A stretch of 43,140 nt of DNA from Neisseria sp. (GCF_030523955.1 NZ_JAUNHL010000014.1:1-43140); one strand, 5' to 3'; positions 1 to 8,157 are shown, counted from the first letter of the stretch. Translations and numbers: made by a program. The notes: generated by a model from the letters alone, not told the origin.

Positions 1-346
1 CGATTTCGGCCTGATACGGCGTGTAGGCGGTGTACCAGCCGGGGTTTTCCAGCACGTTGCGCAGAATCACGTTCGGCAGGCGGGTCGGATAATAGCCCAG
101 CCCGATGTAGCTTTTGTTCACTTTATTGTGCGCGGCCAGCGCTTTGATTTTCGCCAGCGCGTCGGCTTCGGTGAGCGCCTCGGGCAGATTCAGCGCCTCG
201 GGCATACGGATGCTTTGCGGCACGGTGTTGCCGATAAAGCCCGCCATATCTTTTTCGCCCAGCGCCGAGAGCAGCGCGGCTTCGTCGGCAAAATTAATAT
301 GGCGTGCTGCAAATTCGTTTCGATTGAATAAATCGTTGAAATTCAT
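1..346 (-). CDS. gcvP: Glycine dehydrogenase (decarboxylating), N-terminal part
   Basis: This is the P-protein of the glycine cleavage system, a cytoplasmic PLP enzyme that decarboxylates glycine and passes the aminomethyl group to the H-protein. Only the first 115 residues are in the window; the gene runs off the left edge. The translation starts MNFNDLFNRNEFAARHI and later reads IGLGYYPTRLPNVILRN followed by ENPGWYTAYTPYQAE, the highly conserved N-terminal block of GcvP. The start codon at 344-346 (minus strand) is preceded by AGAGGAAAAC, a good ribosome binding site. The catalytic PLP lysine lies further downstream and cannot be seen. Family identity is secure; intactness of the rest is unknown. 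Confidence 0.93.
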   Translation of the reverse strand, partial: MNFNDLFNRNEFAARHINFADEAALLSALGEKDMAGFIGNTVPQSIRMPEALNLPEALTEADALAKIKALAAHNKVNKSYIGLGYYPTRLPNVILRNVLENPGWYTAYTPYQAEI

Positions 347-473
347 GTTTTCCTCTGTATTTCTGCAAAATGGCAGCGCATGAAAACGCGCTGCCCGAAA
401 GCCGGAAATTTTACCCGATTTCCGAATAATTTTGAAGACAAGCAAAGCGGATTAATCTGATGGGAAAGAGAAA

Positions 474-504
474 GTTTTCAGACAGGTATGGCCTGTCTGA
501 AAAC
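474..504 (-). terminator. Inverted uptake-sequence pair, probable lpxH terminator
   Basis: Two copies of the GCCTGTCTGAAAAC uptake word face each other with a 4-5 base gap, forming a 13 bp stem. On the minus strand it lies downstream of lpxH, about 195 bases after its stop. Inverted uptake-sequence pairs acting as terminators are well known in Neisseriaceae. Termination itself is inferred. Confidence 0.7.
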
Positions 505-594
505 CATGTAGATATTTGATAAATAAAAGATAAGGATAAGATTGCCGATTGGACTTGGGATTGGTGTAAAACCGCTTCATATTAACCGCTCCGC

Positions 595-663
595 CATACC
601 CGGGCTTGACCCGAACATCTGGTTTTCGGCAACATTAAGATAGTCGGGCCAAGCCCGGGTATG
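595..663. repeat. Imperfect inverted repeat between lpxH and gcvP
   Basis: Positions 595-613 and 645-663 are inverted copies of a 19-base word containing CATACCCGGGCTTG, with 18 of 19 matches and a 31-base loop. It resembles small dispersed REP-like repeats rather than a simple terminator, because the arms are not followed by a T run. The rest of 347-699 holds the uptake-sequence pair at 474-504 and no gene I can see. Confidence 0.55.
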
Positions 664-699
664 ACGTGCGTAACTCCCTCAAACAGATTGGCGATACAT

Positions 700-1434
700 T
701 CAAGCCAATTCCAACATCAATATTTCCGCCCCTTGCGGCGATACTTTTAAATAACCGCCGCTTCTGCCATACCAATCGGGCAGCACGTAGCGTTTCACCG
801 TGCGGCCGTTGAAACCGTGTTCGTGCACCGCCGGCCGGTGGGTGTGGCCGTGGATAAGCGCCTCGGTTTGCGGGTGCTTGTTTAAGGCCGCTTGAACGCC
901 TGATTCGGTTACGTCGGAAACGGGCGTATGTCCCATCGCCTGTTTTTTCTGTTTGCTGGCGGCGCGGATTTTGGCGGCGATTTTGCGGCGGCGGCTTTGC
1001 GGCAGGGCGAGCAGCAGTTTTTGCAGCCACGGATTGCGGATAATGCGGCGGAAACGTTGGTAGGGCACATCGTCGGTGCACATTTCGTCGCCGTGGCTGA
1101 TCAAATAATGCGTGCCGTAAAGCTCGATTTCGCGGATGTCAGGCAAAAGCGTTATCCCAGCCCGTTCGGCATAATCTTGGCCGAGCAGAAAATCGCGGTT
1201 GCCGCAAATGAAATACACCGGCGCGGTGCGGCTGAATACTTTTAACGCGGCGGCGGCTTCAACGGCGATGTCGCTGAGAATATCGTCGCCCAACCATACC
1301 TCGAAAAAATCGCCGAGTATATACAAAGCATCAACCTTCCCTTGCCAGTTTTGCAAAGTTTGCAAAAACAGGCGGTTGAGTTTTGGCGTATCATCGGATA
1401 AATGCAAATCGGCGATAAAAACAGTTTGCGACAT
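700..1434 (-). CDS. lpxH: UDP-2,3-diacylglucosamine diphosphatase LpxH
   Basis: LpxH hydrolyses UDP-2,3-diacylglucosamine to lipid X in lipid A synthesis, as a peripheral inner-membrane metallophosphoesterase. The protein shows the family metal-binding motifs in order: DLHLSD at residues 9-14, GDFFEVWLGDD near 42-52, GNRDFL near 80, HGDE near 112, and HGHTHRP near 180. The length of 244 residues suits the family. I chose the start at 1432-1434 because MSQTVFIADLHLS matches the usual N-terminus; in-frame ATGs at 1449 and 1476 would add 5 or 14 residues, and none has a clear ribosome binding site. An uptake sequence lies just upstream at 1495-1509. Confidence 0.9.
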   Translation of the reverse strand: MSQTVFIADLHLSDDTPKLNRLFLQTLQNWQGKVDALYILGDFFEVWLGDDILSDIAVEAAAALKVFSRTAPVYFICGNRDFLLGQDYAERAGITLLPDIREIELYGTHYLISHGDEMCTDDVPYQRFRRIIRNPWLQKLLLALPQSRRRKIAAKIRAASKQKKQAMGHTPVSDVTESGVQAALNKHPQTEALIHGHTHRPAVHEHGFNGRTVKRYVLPDWYGRSGGYLKVSPQGAEILMLELA

Positions 1435-1551
1435 GGGCGAATCAGTCATTAAAAACGAGCCTGCATCATAACCCATTAAACGGCAGCATCCAACTTTTCA
1501 GACAGGCATAGATGCTTGGCAATATGCAACCGCCCTGCGGAAAACTTCAAA

Positions 1552-2706
1552 CTATTGCTCCATACCGAATTTGGCAATCAGAACCGCACACAGCTGCACC
1601 GCCAGCAGCAGCCATACCACCCCCGGCCAACCTGCTTGCGTATAAGCCAGCCCGCAAAACCAAGCGCCGAGGGTTCCGCCGCCATAGTAGCCCATATAAT
1701 AGAGGCCGGAAGCCAGCGAGCGCCCTTCCTGCACATTGGCGGCAATATAATTGATGGTCGCCGCCTGCGTGATAAACACGCCGGAAGACATCGCGGTGAG
1801 CGCCGCCACAATCACCGGCAACGGCGACCACAGCGTCGCCGCCACGCCCGCCATCGACAAGCCCACCGCCACCATCACCGCCCGCGTACTGCCGAACCGG
1901 CTGATCAGGCGCGCCGAAAGCGGAGTGATCACCATGCCGATCAAATAAACGCTGAAAATATTGGCCAGGCTGCCGCTGTCGAGCCGGTAAGGCGCTTCGG
2001 CCAGATGCAGATTGATATACGTAAAACAGCCTACCAGCGACCACAACACGCAGGCACCCAGCCCGCAAGCGGCCAGCAGGCGGCGGTTGCGCAGATGCGA
2101 TTTGAGGGTACGCAAAGCGTTGCCCATATCCGGCTTGGCGACAAAATGCTGCGAAGCTGGCAATTGCTTGGCGACAAACAGCGCACAGGCCGCGCACAAA
2201 GCCGCCATCACGAAACACGCCGTGCGCCAGCCGGTGATTTCGCTCAAATGGCCGAGGATAAAGCGGCCGAGAAAACCGCCCAGCACCGTACCGGCCACAT
2301 ACAGCGACATCAGTTTGGTCATCACGCGGCCGCCGAACTCTTCACCGATATAGGCAATCAGCACCACCGTAATCCCCGGAATCGCCACCCCCTGCAAAAA
2401 ACGGCAGATCAGCATCTGGCCGATGTCCGTTACGCCCGCCATCGTGGCAGTCGGCAGGCCGAGAAACAATAAAGAGCCGACAATCAAGCCCTTGCGCCCG
2501 ATTGCGTCCGATAGCATACCGATAAAAGGCGACATCAAGGCCACGCCCAATACCGTCGCGCCCACCGCCAGCCCGGCCTCCACCTCGCTGGCCTGCAAAT
2601 CGCGCATCAACAGGGGCAAAATCGCCTGCACGGAATACACTTGCAGGAAAGCGGCAAGGCCGGTAGCAAATACCGCTGCCTTGAGTAAAAAACGGATCGG
2701 TGTCAT
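1552..2706 (-). CDS. Major facilitator superfamily transporter
   Basis: This 384-residue protein is a 12-helix MFS permease of the inner membrane, of the sugar/drug efflux (YnfM/arabinose-efflux-like) type. The loop between helices 2 and 3 carries the MFS signature as GMLSDAIGRKGLIVG near residues 62-76, and helix 5 has a glycine-rich stretch (VLGGFLGRFILG near 141-152). Length and hydrophobic pattern fit a complete transporter. The substrate cannot be read from the sequence. It is monocistronic between lpxH and ilvE; a single uptake sequence lies just upstream of the start at 2710-2724. Confidence 0.85.
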   Translation of the reverse strand: MTPIRFLLKAAVFATGLAAFLQVYSVQAILPLLMRDLQASEVEAGLAVGATVLGVALMSPFIGMLSDAIGRKGLIVGSLLFLGLPTATMAGVTDIGQMLICRFLQGVAIPGITVVLIAYIGEEFGGRVMTKLMSLYVAGTVLGGFLGRFILGHLSEITGWRTACFVMAALCAACALFVAKQLPASQHFVAKPDMGNALRTLKSHLRNRRLLAACGLGACVLWSLVGCFTYINLHLAEAPYRLDSGSLANIFSVYLIGMVITPLSARLISRFGSTRAVMVAVGLSMAGVAATLWSPLPVIVAALTAMSSGVFITQAATINYIAANVQEGRSLASGLYYMGYYGGGTLGAWFCGLAYTQAGWPGVVWLLLAVQLCAVLIAKFGMEQ

Positions 2707-2946
2707 ATTTTTCAGACAGGCATTTTTAAAAAGCGGAAAAGCCGCATTCTACTCCGAGTGCCTACATCCTACTACACTCCGTTGCCCGCCGCCGCGCCCA
2801 CCCCGCGCTTGCCAGTGGAACACCCTGCCTGTTCATTCCCGGCGAATCGCGCCGATTCCCGCCGACAAGCTTGCCAAACACCCTTTTCCAAGCGTATCTT
2901 TATGCCTTTGCAAACCATTTAGTTTTTCATCAAGAGTAACCACATC
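2707..2946. other. Divergent intergenic region upstream of ilvE
   Basis: This 240-base gap separates the divergent MFS gene and ilvE. It holds one uptake sequence (2710-2724). I see no convincing gene. Promoters for both flanking genes must lie here, but no clear -35/-10 pair stands out. Confidence 0.5.
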
Positions 2947-3945
2947 ATGAGCAGACCCGTTCCCGCCGTATTCGGCAGCGTATTCCATTCAGAAATGCCC
3001 GTATTGGCTTACGAAAACGGCGCATGGCAGCCGCTTCGCTGGCAATCGGCACACGACCTCACCCTCCCCGCCGGCGCTCATGCGCTGCATTACGGCAGCG
3101 AATGTTTCGAAGGCCTCAAAGCCTTCCGCCAGCAAAACGGCAACATCGTCCTGTTCCGCCCCACCGCCAATATCGCCCGCATGCAGCAAAGCGCCAAACT
3201 GTTGCACTTGCCGGTTCCCGAAACCGATGCCTATCTGAACGCCTTGGTCGAATTGGTCAAACGCGCGGCCGACGAAGTGCCCGACGCACCGGCGGCGCTT
3301 TATCTGCGCCCCACCCTGATCGGTACCGACCCGGTCATCGGTAAAGCCGGCACCCCCACCGAAACCGCCCTGCTCTACATCCTCGCCTCGCCGGTGGGCG
3401 ATTATTTCAAAGTCGGCTCGCCGATGAAGATTTTGGTGGAAACCGAAAACATGCGCTGCGCCCCGCACATGGGTCGCGTAAAATGCGGCGGTAACTACGC
3501 CTCCGCCCTGCCTTGGGTGTTGAAAGCCAAAGAAGAATACGGCGCCAACCAAGTATTGTTCTGCCCCGGCGGCGACGTACAAGAAACCGGTGCCTCCAAC
3601 TTCGCGCTGATTAACGGCAACGAAATCATCACCAAACCGCTGACCGACGAATTCCTGCACGGCGTTACCCGCGATTCGGTGCTCACCGTCGCCAAAGACT
3701 TGGGCTATCAGGTCAACGAACGCAATTTCACCGTAGCCGAAATGAAAGCCGCCGTCAAAAACGGCGCCGAAGCCATTCTTACCGGCACCGCCGCCGTGAT
3801 TTCGCCGGTAACCTCGTTTGTGATCGACGGCCAAGAAATCGCCGTCCGAAGCACCGAGCGCGGCGAAGCCATCCGCAAAGCGGTAACCGATATCCAATAC
3901 GGTATTGCCGAAGACAAACACGGCTGGTTGGTAAAGGTGTGTTGA
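2947..3945 (+). CDS. ilvE: Branched-chain amino acid aminotransferase
   Basis: This 332-residue fold-type IV PLP enzyme transfers the amino group between glutamate and the branched-chain 2-oxo acids in the last step of Leu, Ile and Val synthesis, in the cytoplasm. The PLP lysine is K179 in the motif RVKCGGNYASAL; the substrate-lid region YGSECFEGLKAF near residues 50-61 and the phosphate-binding GTAAVI near 280 are typical. Length matches the longer, eukaryote-like bacterial BCAT type. The ATG at 2947 is preceded by AAGAG at 9 bases. It is followed at once by a strong uptake-sequence terminator. Confidence 0.94.
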   Translation: MSRPVPAVFGSVFHSEMPVLAYENGAWQPLRWQSAHDLTLPAGAHALHYGSECFEGLKAFRQQNGNIVLFRPTANIARMQQSAKLLHLPVPETDAYLNALVELVKRAADEVPDAPAALYLRPTLIGTDPVIGKAGTPTETALLYILASPVGDYFKVGSPMKILVETENMRCAPHMGRVKCGGNYASALPWVLKAKEEYGANQVLFCPGGDVQETGASNFALINGNEIITKPLTDEFLHGVTRDSVLTVAKDLGYQVNERNFTVAEMKAAVKNGAEAILTGTAAVISPVTSFVIDGQEIAVRSTERGEAIRKAVTDIQYGIAEDKHGWLVKVC

Positions 3946-3970
3946 TTAAGGTTTTACGATTTGATATTGA

Positions 3971-4010
3971 AAAATGCCTGTCTGAAAAAATATTTTCAGA
4001 CAGGCATTTT
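3971..4010. terminator. Bidirectional uptake-sequence terminator
   Basis: Two full copies of AAAATGCCTGTCTGAAAA face each other with a 4-base loop, giving an 18 bp stem with A/T tails on both sides. It lies between the convergent ilvE and tag genes and can serve both. The word is the TG-wad type uptake sequence. Confidence 0.85.
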
Positions 4011-4073
4011 GTTACAGAGGCTTCCGTTCAAGATTAAAACGGCTTTTTCCAAAGCGCTTAAACAACTTTCTCG

Positions 4074-4625
4074 TTAACGCGTTTCCGTCCATTTTGGCTT
4101 CGCCGCCAACACCTTGGCATAAACCGGGCAGCTTTCCACATGCGCACCCGGCAAATAACCGGTGCTCATCAAAAACTCGTTCACAATCTCGCCGCCGACA
4201 AATTTAAAATGCCGTTTAAACAGTTTCACCCATTGCGCCAATTCCAGCGGATGCTGCGCATCGAGCCAGTTTTTAAACGAGCCGTACTCCTGCTGCAACA
4301 GCAAAATCTGCTGTGCGTTGTAAATGGCCGCATTCACTTTCAAACGGTTGCGAATAATGCCCGCATCGGCAAGCAAGCGTTCGCGGTCTGTTTCGCCGTA
4401 AGCGGCTACCGCAGCGATGTCGAAGCCCGAATAAGCCGCCCGAAACGCCGCCTGTTTCCTGAGAATCGTCGTCCAGCTCAAGCCGGCCTGATTGATTTCC
4501 AGCAAAAGCCGCCCGAACAATTCATTATCGCCTTCAATCGGAAAACCGTATTCATGCGCATGGTAATGCCTGTTTGGATTATCCGTATCCTCCGGCAAAC
4601 CGTTGGCAAATTCGCAATAATTCAT
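4074..4625 (-). CDS. tag: DNA-3-methyladenine glycosylase I
   Basis: Tag excises 3-methyladenine from alkylated DNA and starts base excision repair. The 183-residue protein has the family hallmarks: Cys4 in MNYCEF, histidines in HYHAHEYG near 20-24, QAGLSWTTIL near 47-56, DAGIIRNRLK near 86-95, and the C-terminal HVESCPVY. In E. coli Tag the equivalent Cys and His residues hold a structural zinc, so the site looks complete. The stop-proximal end overlaps nothing, while the start overlaps the stop of the upstream permease by ATGA, so the two genes are translationally coupled. The RNRL block is the helix-hairpin region of the family. Confidence 0.92.
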   Translation of the reverse strand: MNYCEFANGLPEDTDNPNRHYHAHEYGFPIEGDNELFGRLLLEINQAGLSWTTILRKQAAFRAAYSGFDIAAVAAYGETDRERLLADAGIIRNRLKVNAAIYNAQQILLLQQEYGSFKNWLDAQHPLELAQWVKLFKRHFKFVGGEIVNEFLMSTGYLPGAHVESCPVYAKVLAAKPKWTETR

Positions 4626-5509
4626 CCTATTTTCTCCGGGTTAAACCATTTCAAACGGCCGCCGAACACCTGCACCAGCAAAGAGAACATCACCACCAGC
4701 ACACCCGCCCAATGCCAGCCGTTCATATATTCGTTTAAAAACAATTTGGCAACCAACAACGCAATCACCGGCACCAGCAACGAGAGCGGCGCGACCTTTC
4801 CCGATTCGTAACGCGACAACAGCGCTCCCCAACCGGCATAACCGAACAATCCGGCTACATAAGCCAAAAACGCCACTCCCGTTATGCCGAGCCAACTCAT
4901 GCCGCTGATTTGCCGCCACACTCCCTCTGCGCCATAAAGCCACCACGATGCCGCGCTAAACGCCAGCAGCGAAGAAATATTGCCCCACACCACCAAAGAC
5001 AAAGCGTTCACCTTGCCGATAAACTTCACCATGATATTGCCTGCCGCCCAAGCGGCCGCCGCGCCGAAAGAGGCGAACATCGCCGCCCAAGGCACCGCAC
5101 CCTGATGTTGGCCGATACCGATCAACATCAGCCCCGCCGCCGCCAACATCATGGCCGCCACATGGTTGCGCCGTATCGGCTCGTGCAGCAGCAAGGCCGC
5201 CAGCAATACGGTAAAAAACACTTGGCTCTGATGCAGCAAGGCCGCCAAACCGGTAGGCATCCCCAAATGCAGCGAGATAAACAGCAAGCTAAACTGACCG
5301 AAACTGATCGCCAGCCCGTAAGATACCAGCCAATACCAAGCCACTTGCGGCCGCGGCAGAATAAAAACAGCGGGGAACATCAGCAATAAAAAACGCAGCA
5401 TCCCCAATACCATAGGCGACACTTCGTTTAGAGACATCCGCATAAAAAGAAAAGTAACGCCCCACGCGATCAGCACAAAAGCGGCCAGCAAACTGTCTTT
5501 GGCGGTCAT
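4622..5509 (-). CDS. EamA/DMT family permease
   Basis: This 295-residue inner-membrane protein has about ten hydrophobic segments and two EamA repeats, the layout of drug/metabolite transporters such as the O-acetylserine/cysteine exporter EamA. Visible marks are LLAAFVLIAWGVTFLFMR at the N-terminus, LHEPIRRNH closing the first repeat near 112-120, and SLLVPVIALLVAKLFLNE near 248-265 in the second. I chose the ATG at 5507-5509; an ATG at 5578 would add 23 polar residues ahead of the first helix, which is unlikely. Its stop overlaps the start of tag by four bases. The substrate is not evident. Confidence 0.85.
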   Translation of the reverse strand: MTAKDSLLAAFVLIAWGVTFLFMRMSLNEVSPMVLGMLRFLLLMFPAVFILPRPQVAWYWLVSYGLAISFGQFSLLFISLHLGMPTGLAALLHQSQVFFTVLLAALLLHEPIRRNHVAAMMLAAAGLMLIGIGQHQGAVPWAAMFASFGAAAAWAAGNIMVKFIGKVNALSLVVWGNISSLLAFSAASWWLYGAEGVWRQISGMSWLGITGVAFLAYVAGLFGYAGWGALLSRYESGKVAPLSLLVPVIALLVAKLFLNEYMNGWHWAGVLVVMFSLLVQVFGGRLKWFNPEKIG

Positions 5510-5585
5510 GAAAAAATCCGTATTGAAAAATAGCTTATCAGCCGAAGTATGCCTGTTTTTGCGCATGGGAAACAGCATGATTGAA

Positions 5586-5618
5586 ATGCCTGTCTGAAAA
5601 TATTTTTCAGACAGGCAT
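5586..5618. terminator. Uptake-sequence inverted pair
   Basis: ATGCCTGTCTGAAAA at 5586-5600 faces its complement at 5604-5618 with a 3-base loop. On the minus strand it lies 23-56 bases downstream of the racemase stop and would end that transcript before the permease operon. Confidence 0.8.
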
Positions 5619-5641
5619 GGATCAACCGGCGCATATTACCC

Positions 5642-6331
5642 TTAACACAAAGCAAATTCCACCGCTGCCAACGCATGAATTTCCGCGCTGTCAAATACCG
5701 GCAGCGGACACTCTTGCGGCTTGAGCAGCAAGCCGATTTCGGTACAGCCGAAAATCACCCCCTGCGCCCCCTGCCGTTTCAAATCGGCGATTGCATCCAA
5801 ATAATACTGCTTGGCCGCCGCGCCAAAATGATTTCGGCACAACTCCTCAAAAATCACCCTGTGGATTTCCTCCTGCCACCGATCGTTTGGCACCAAGGTT
5901 TGCACACCGAAACTTTGCATACGCTCGCGGTAAAAACCGTCGCTCATGGTAAAGCGGGTACCCAGCAGCGCCACCTGCTGCAAACCCTGCTCCCGAATAG
6001 CATTTGCAGTGGCATCGACCACATGAATCAGCGGAATCTTGATGACCGCCTCAATCGCCGGCGCCACTTTGTGCATAGTATTGGTAGCCAATACAATCGC
6101 CTGCGCCCCCATCCGCTCCAGCTTCAGCGCACTCTGTGCCAACACCTCCCCCGCCTGCGCCCACTTACCTTCACGCTGCAACGCAGCGATGGTTTCAAAA
6201 TTCACACTGTGCATCAACATATCCGCACTACTGTTTCCGCCCAAACGGCGGTTTACCTCGCGGTTGATCATTTGGTAATACGAAACGGTACTCTCCGGGC
6301 TCATCCCGCCGATAATACCGAGCGTTTTCAT
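5642..6331 (-). CDS. YgeA-type aspartate/glutamate racemase family protein
   Basis: This 229-residue cytoplasmic protein belongs to the PLP-independent Asp/Glu racemase superfamily and reads along its length like E. coli YgeA, a broad-specificity amino acid racemase. The N-terminus is MKTLGIIGGMSPESTVSYY. The first catalytic position is threonine, in the motif LATNTMHK near residue 83, and the second is cysteine, in FGCTEIGLL near 197; the Thr/Cys pair is the YgeA arrangement, not the usual Cys/Cys pair. The start at 6329-6331 has TAAGGAT six bases upstream; the ATG at 6388 would add a polar 19-residue leader. The preferred amino acid is not known. Confidence 0.85.
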   Translation of the reverse strand: MKTLGIIGGMSPESTVSYYQMINREVNRRLGGNSSADMLMHSVNFETIAALQREGKWAQAGEVLAQSALKLERMGAQAIVLATNTMHKVAPAIEAVIKIPLIHVVDATANAIREQGLQQVALLGTRFTMSDGFYRERMQSFGVQTLVPNDRWQEEIHRVIFEELCRNHFGAAAKQYYLDAIADLKRQGAQGVIFGCTEIGLLLKPQECPLPVFDSAEIHALAAVEFALC

Positions 6332-6488
6332 TGTATCCTTACCATTCGCAGCCGATTCGCCGCTATCTTTACCCTGTTCCATTTTCAACCATCCTCACCT
6401 GTTTAACTCAAAATAGCCACGCCGTTGATGCTTTTTATGCCCAAAGCTTTTGGTTTTCGCTGCAACGATTATTGCATAAATTTTGAAT

Positions 6489-7213
6489 GCTCTAGACTAG
6501 CAGCTTTATATAAATTTACTTTAAAAGCCTCCAAAGTTTGTGACTCAGTTCATCAGAGTTTCGGTTCCATCGCCGTTCGCATTCCTTCAGGTGCAAATCA
6601 AAGTTTTTGATTACGCCGTTGAATTTGGTGAGCCTTAGTTTGGTAAAACTCCAGAAGCTTTCAATACCATTGATGTGCCTGGTACCATCTGCAAACTCAT
6701 TTTGTCCGTGATTAACGCGCAAATGTTTAGAGTAGCCGACATCGACCAAACCGCTATAACCGCGCCAGCTATTAGAATAAATAACACTCTCTAGAGAGAC
6801 CTTTCCCAATATAACAGCTTGAAGTGTTTGCTTTTTACAATCAGGAACGATTTCGGTATAAACCCTGCCGTCTCTTTCGAAAATACCAAAGACGGGTTGT
6901 TTAAGCGTTCCTCTGCCACGCTTTAACTTGCCATGGGAACCGCGCTGCCGTTTGGCACCAAAATAGCTTTCATCAACCTCTATGCTGCCGTATAACAGGT
7001 CTTTTTGCTCGCTTTGGTAGCGGTATATTTCGTGCCTGAAAATGCAATACCAGTGGTTGATGGTATTGCGGTTGAAGCCTGTCAGCAAAGCGGTTTTTGA
7101 GGCTTCTATATCGACACAAAAATACTTGATAATTTTTTTGAGCTGATAGTCACTTAACTTGGTGTTATATTTCATTTTTCTAGTCTAACAGAGCTATTCT
7201 GCTAGTCTAGTGC
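6489..7213 (-). mobile_element. IS1595-family insertion sequence (IS1016-like)
   Basis: The element has near-perfect terminal inverted repeats: GCTCTAGACTAGCAG at 6489-6503, and GCACTAGACTAGCAG read on the minus strand from 7213. It holds one transposase gene. TTGAAT occurs just outside the left end (6483-6488) and just outside the right end (7215-7220), but the alignment is off by one or two bases, so a clean 8 bp target duplication is not proven. It sits in chromosome between the racemase gene and the tRNA fragment. Confidence 0.8.
6516..7175 (-). CDS. IS1595-family transposase, catalytic Asp replaced by Asn
   Basis: This 219-residue DDE-type transposase resembles IS1016 and other IS1595-family enzymes: an N-terminal HTH, IEVDESYFGAKRQRGSHG near 65-82 with the first catalytic Asp at 68, GIFERDGRVYTEIVP near 97-111, and HINGIESFW near the C-terminus. 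The second catalytic position, normally Asp in a Y-S/T-D-x-x-R-x-Y motif, is Asn135 (VIYSNSWRGY; codon AAT at 6771-6773, one G-to-A change from GAT). The reading frame is intact, so the copy may be full length but inactive. Family assignment is firm; the effect of N135 is inference. Confidence 0.85.
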   Translation of the reverse strand: MKYNTKLSDYQLKKIIKYFCVDIEASKTALLTGFNRNTINHWYCIFRHEIYRYQSEQKDLLYGSIEVDESYFGAKRQRGSHGKLKRGRGTLKQPVFGIFERDGRVYTEIVPDCKKQTLQAVILGKVSLESVIYSNSWRGYSGLVDVGYSKHLRVNHGQNEFADGTRHINGIESFWSFTKLRLTKFNGVIKNFDLHLKECERRWNRNSDELSHKLWRLLK

Positions 7214-7354
7214 CTTGAATATTATGGATATTTAGATTTGGCTGGCGGGTAGCCGATGCAATATTTTGAACTTTTGGGATAAACTCAAACAGGGCGCTTA
7301 GTTAGCCCGTGAATTCAATGCAGTAGGCCTTGCAAATGCAAGGCCTTGTATATA
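7214..7354. other. Chromosomal gap with a short hairpin
   Basis: No gene is visible here. The stretch ends in a 10 bp perfect stem, AGGCCTTGCA at 7325-7334 and its complement at 7337-7346, immediately 3' of the tRNA fragment on the minus strand. It may have been the terminator of the original tRNA gene, although no T run follows it in that direction. Confidence 0.5.
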
Positions 7355-7402
7355 TGGTGGGTCCGGTGGGTTTCGAACCCACGACCAAGGGATTATGAGT
7401 CT
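7355..7402 (-). other. tRNA 3'-half fragment, probable attachment site of the element
   Basis: Read on the minus strand, this stretch is the 3' half of a tRNA: anticodon loop CTCATAA (CAU), the 3' side of the anticodon stem, variable loop, a perfect T arm GTGGG-TTCGAAA-CCCAC, the acceptor strand CGGACCC, A73 and an encoded CCA. The 5' half (D arm and GGGTCCG) is absent; the sequence beyond 7402 is AT-rich and unrelated. The CAU anticodon fits tRNA-Met or the lysidine-type tRNA-Ile. Integrating elements that use tRNA 3' ends leave exactly such a fragment at the end away from the restored tRNA. The geometry puts the element to the right, with the intact tRNA beyond the window. Confidence 0.8.
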
Positions 7403-7584
7403 AAAAAATTATTTATAAGTATTTGATTTTTAATAAATGTGAAGCCTGCAACTTCAGCCTAATACAGTATCTTTGTGTAAGATTCTGGCACAAATTAGAC
7501 ACACTCGAAAACGAAAACTTAATCCTGCCTCGACCTATTTGGTATGTTTAATTTTTCGTTTTTTTCATTTTTTGGGAGTAAAAA

Positions 7585-8082
7585 ATGTCATCCTTGAACA
7601 AAGTTTTCCTTATAGGCAACTTGGGGAGAGCCCCTGAAATACGCTATATGCCCAACGGTGAAGCAGTGGCCAATTTATCGATTGCCACCAGCGAGAGCTG
7701 GAATGACCGCCAAAGCGGCCAGCGGGTAGAGCGTACCGAATGGCACAACATCACGATGTACCGCCGCCTTGCCGAAATTGCCGGCCAGTATCTGAAAAAA
7801 GGCAGCCAAGTTTATATCGAAGGTCGTATCCAGAGCCGAAAATATACTGATAAAGACGGTATTGAGCGCACGGCTTATGACATTATCGCCAGCGAAATGA
7901 AAATGTTGGGTTCCCGAAACGCTTCCGCCGGAGGTGCACCTTTTGATGATGGCAATACTTATCAATCTGCACAACCTGCGCAATCTTATACCGCCGAGCC
8001 GCCTGCCGCACCGCGGCGTCAAGCACCGGCTGCCGCACCCGCGGCTCCGGTAGATGAAATTGACGACGATATTCCGTTCTGA
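7585..8082 (+). CDS. ssb: Single-stranded DNA-binding protein
   Basis: This 165-residue SSB has an N-terminal OB fold (about residues 1-110, with [19 protein letters not shown] and [18 protein letters not shown]), a proline/alanine-rich linker and the acidic tip DDDIPF that recruits partner proteins. It would coat the incoming single strand in the recipient or protect the element during replication. It is the first gene inside the tRNA fragment and starts at an ATG with GGGAG eight bases upstream. A hairpin terminator follows. A second, different ssb lies at 19464. Confidence 0.93.
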   Translation: MSSLNKVFLIGNLGRAPEIRYMPNGEAVANLSIATSESWNDRQSGQRVERTEWHNITMYRRLAEIAGQYLKKGSQVYIEGRIQSRKYTDKDGIERTAYDIIASEMKMLGSRNASAGGAPFDDGNTYQSAQPAQSYTAEPPAAPRRQAPAAAPAAPVDEIDDDIPF

Positions 8083-8125
8083 AATCCATATAAATTCTCT
8101 GTCTCTATGATGAGTTGAAATCAAT

Positions 8126-8157
8126 AAGACCGCCTGAAAAATTCAAGCGGTCTTTTT
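8126..8157 (+). terminator. Hairpin with T run upstream of virB1
   Basis: AAGACCGC and GCGGTCTT pair around a 13-base loop and are followed by a run of T. The AAAAGGA ribosome binding site of virB1 follows within 12 bases. It is the first of a series of such hairpins in the transfer region. Confidence 0.75.

Noticed and set aside
595-663. Correia-type repeat between gcvP and lpxH
   Set aside because: The arms do not match the known Correia ends, and the spacing is too short for that element.
1516-2472. Long plus-strand ORF of 318 residues opposite the MFS transporter
   Set aside because: It is a shadow frame: rich in His/Arg/Gln with no domain, lying wholly antisense to a clear membrane transporter.
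2989-3921. Minus-strand ORF of 310 residues opposite ilvE
   Set aside because: Antisense of a well-conserved aminotransferase, with Gly/Phe-rich low-complexity composition and no recognisable family.
7325-7346. Perfect hairpin as a terminator of ssb or another element gene
   Set aside because: It lies on the chromosomal side of the tRNA fragment and has no T run in either direction, so I list it only as a hairpin.
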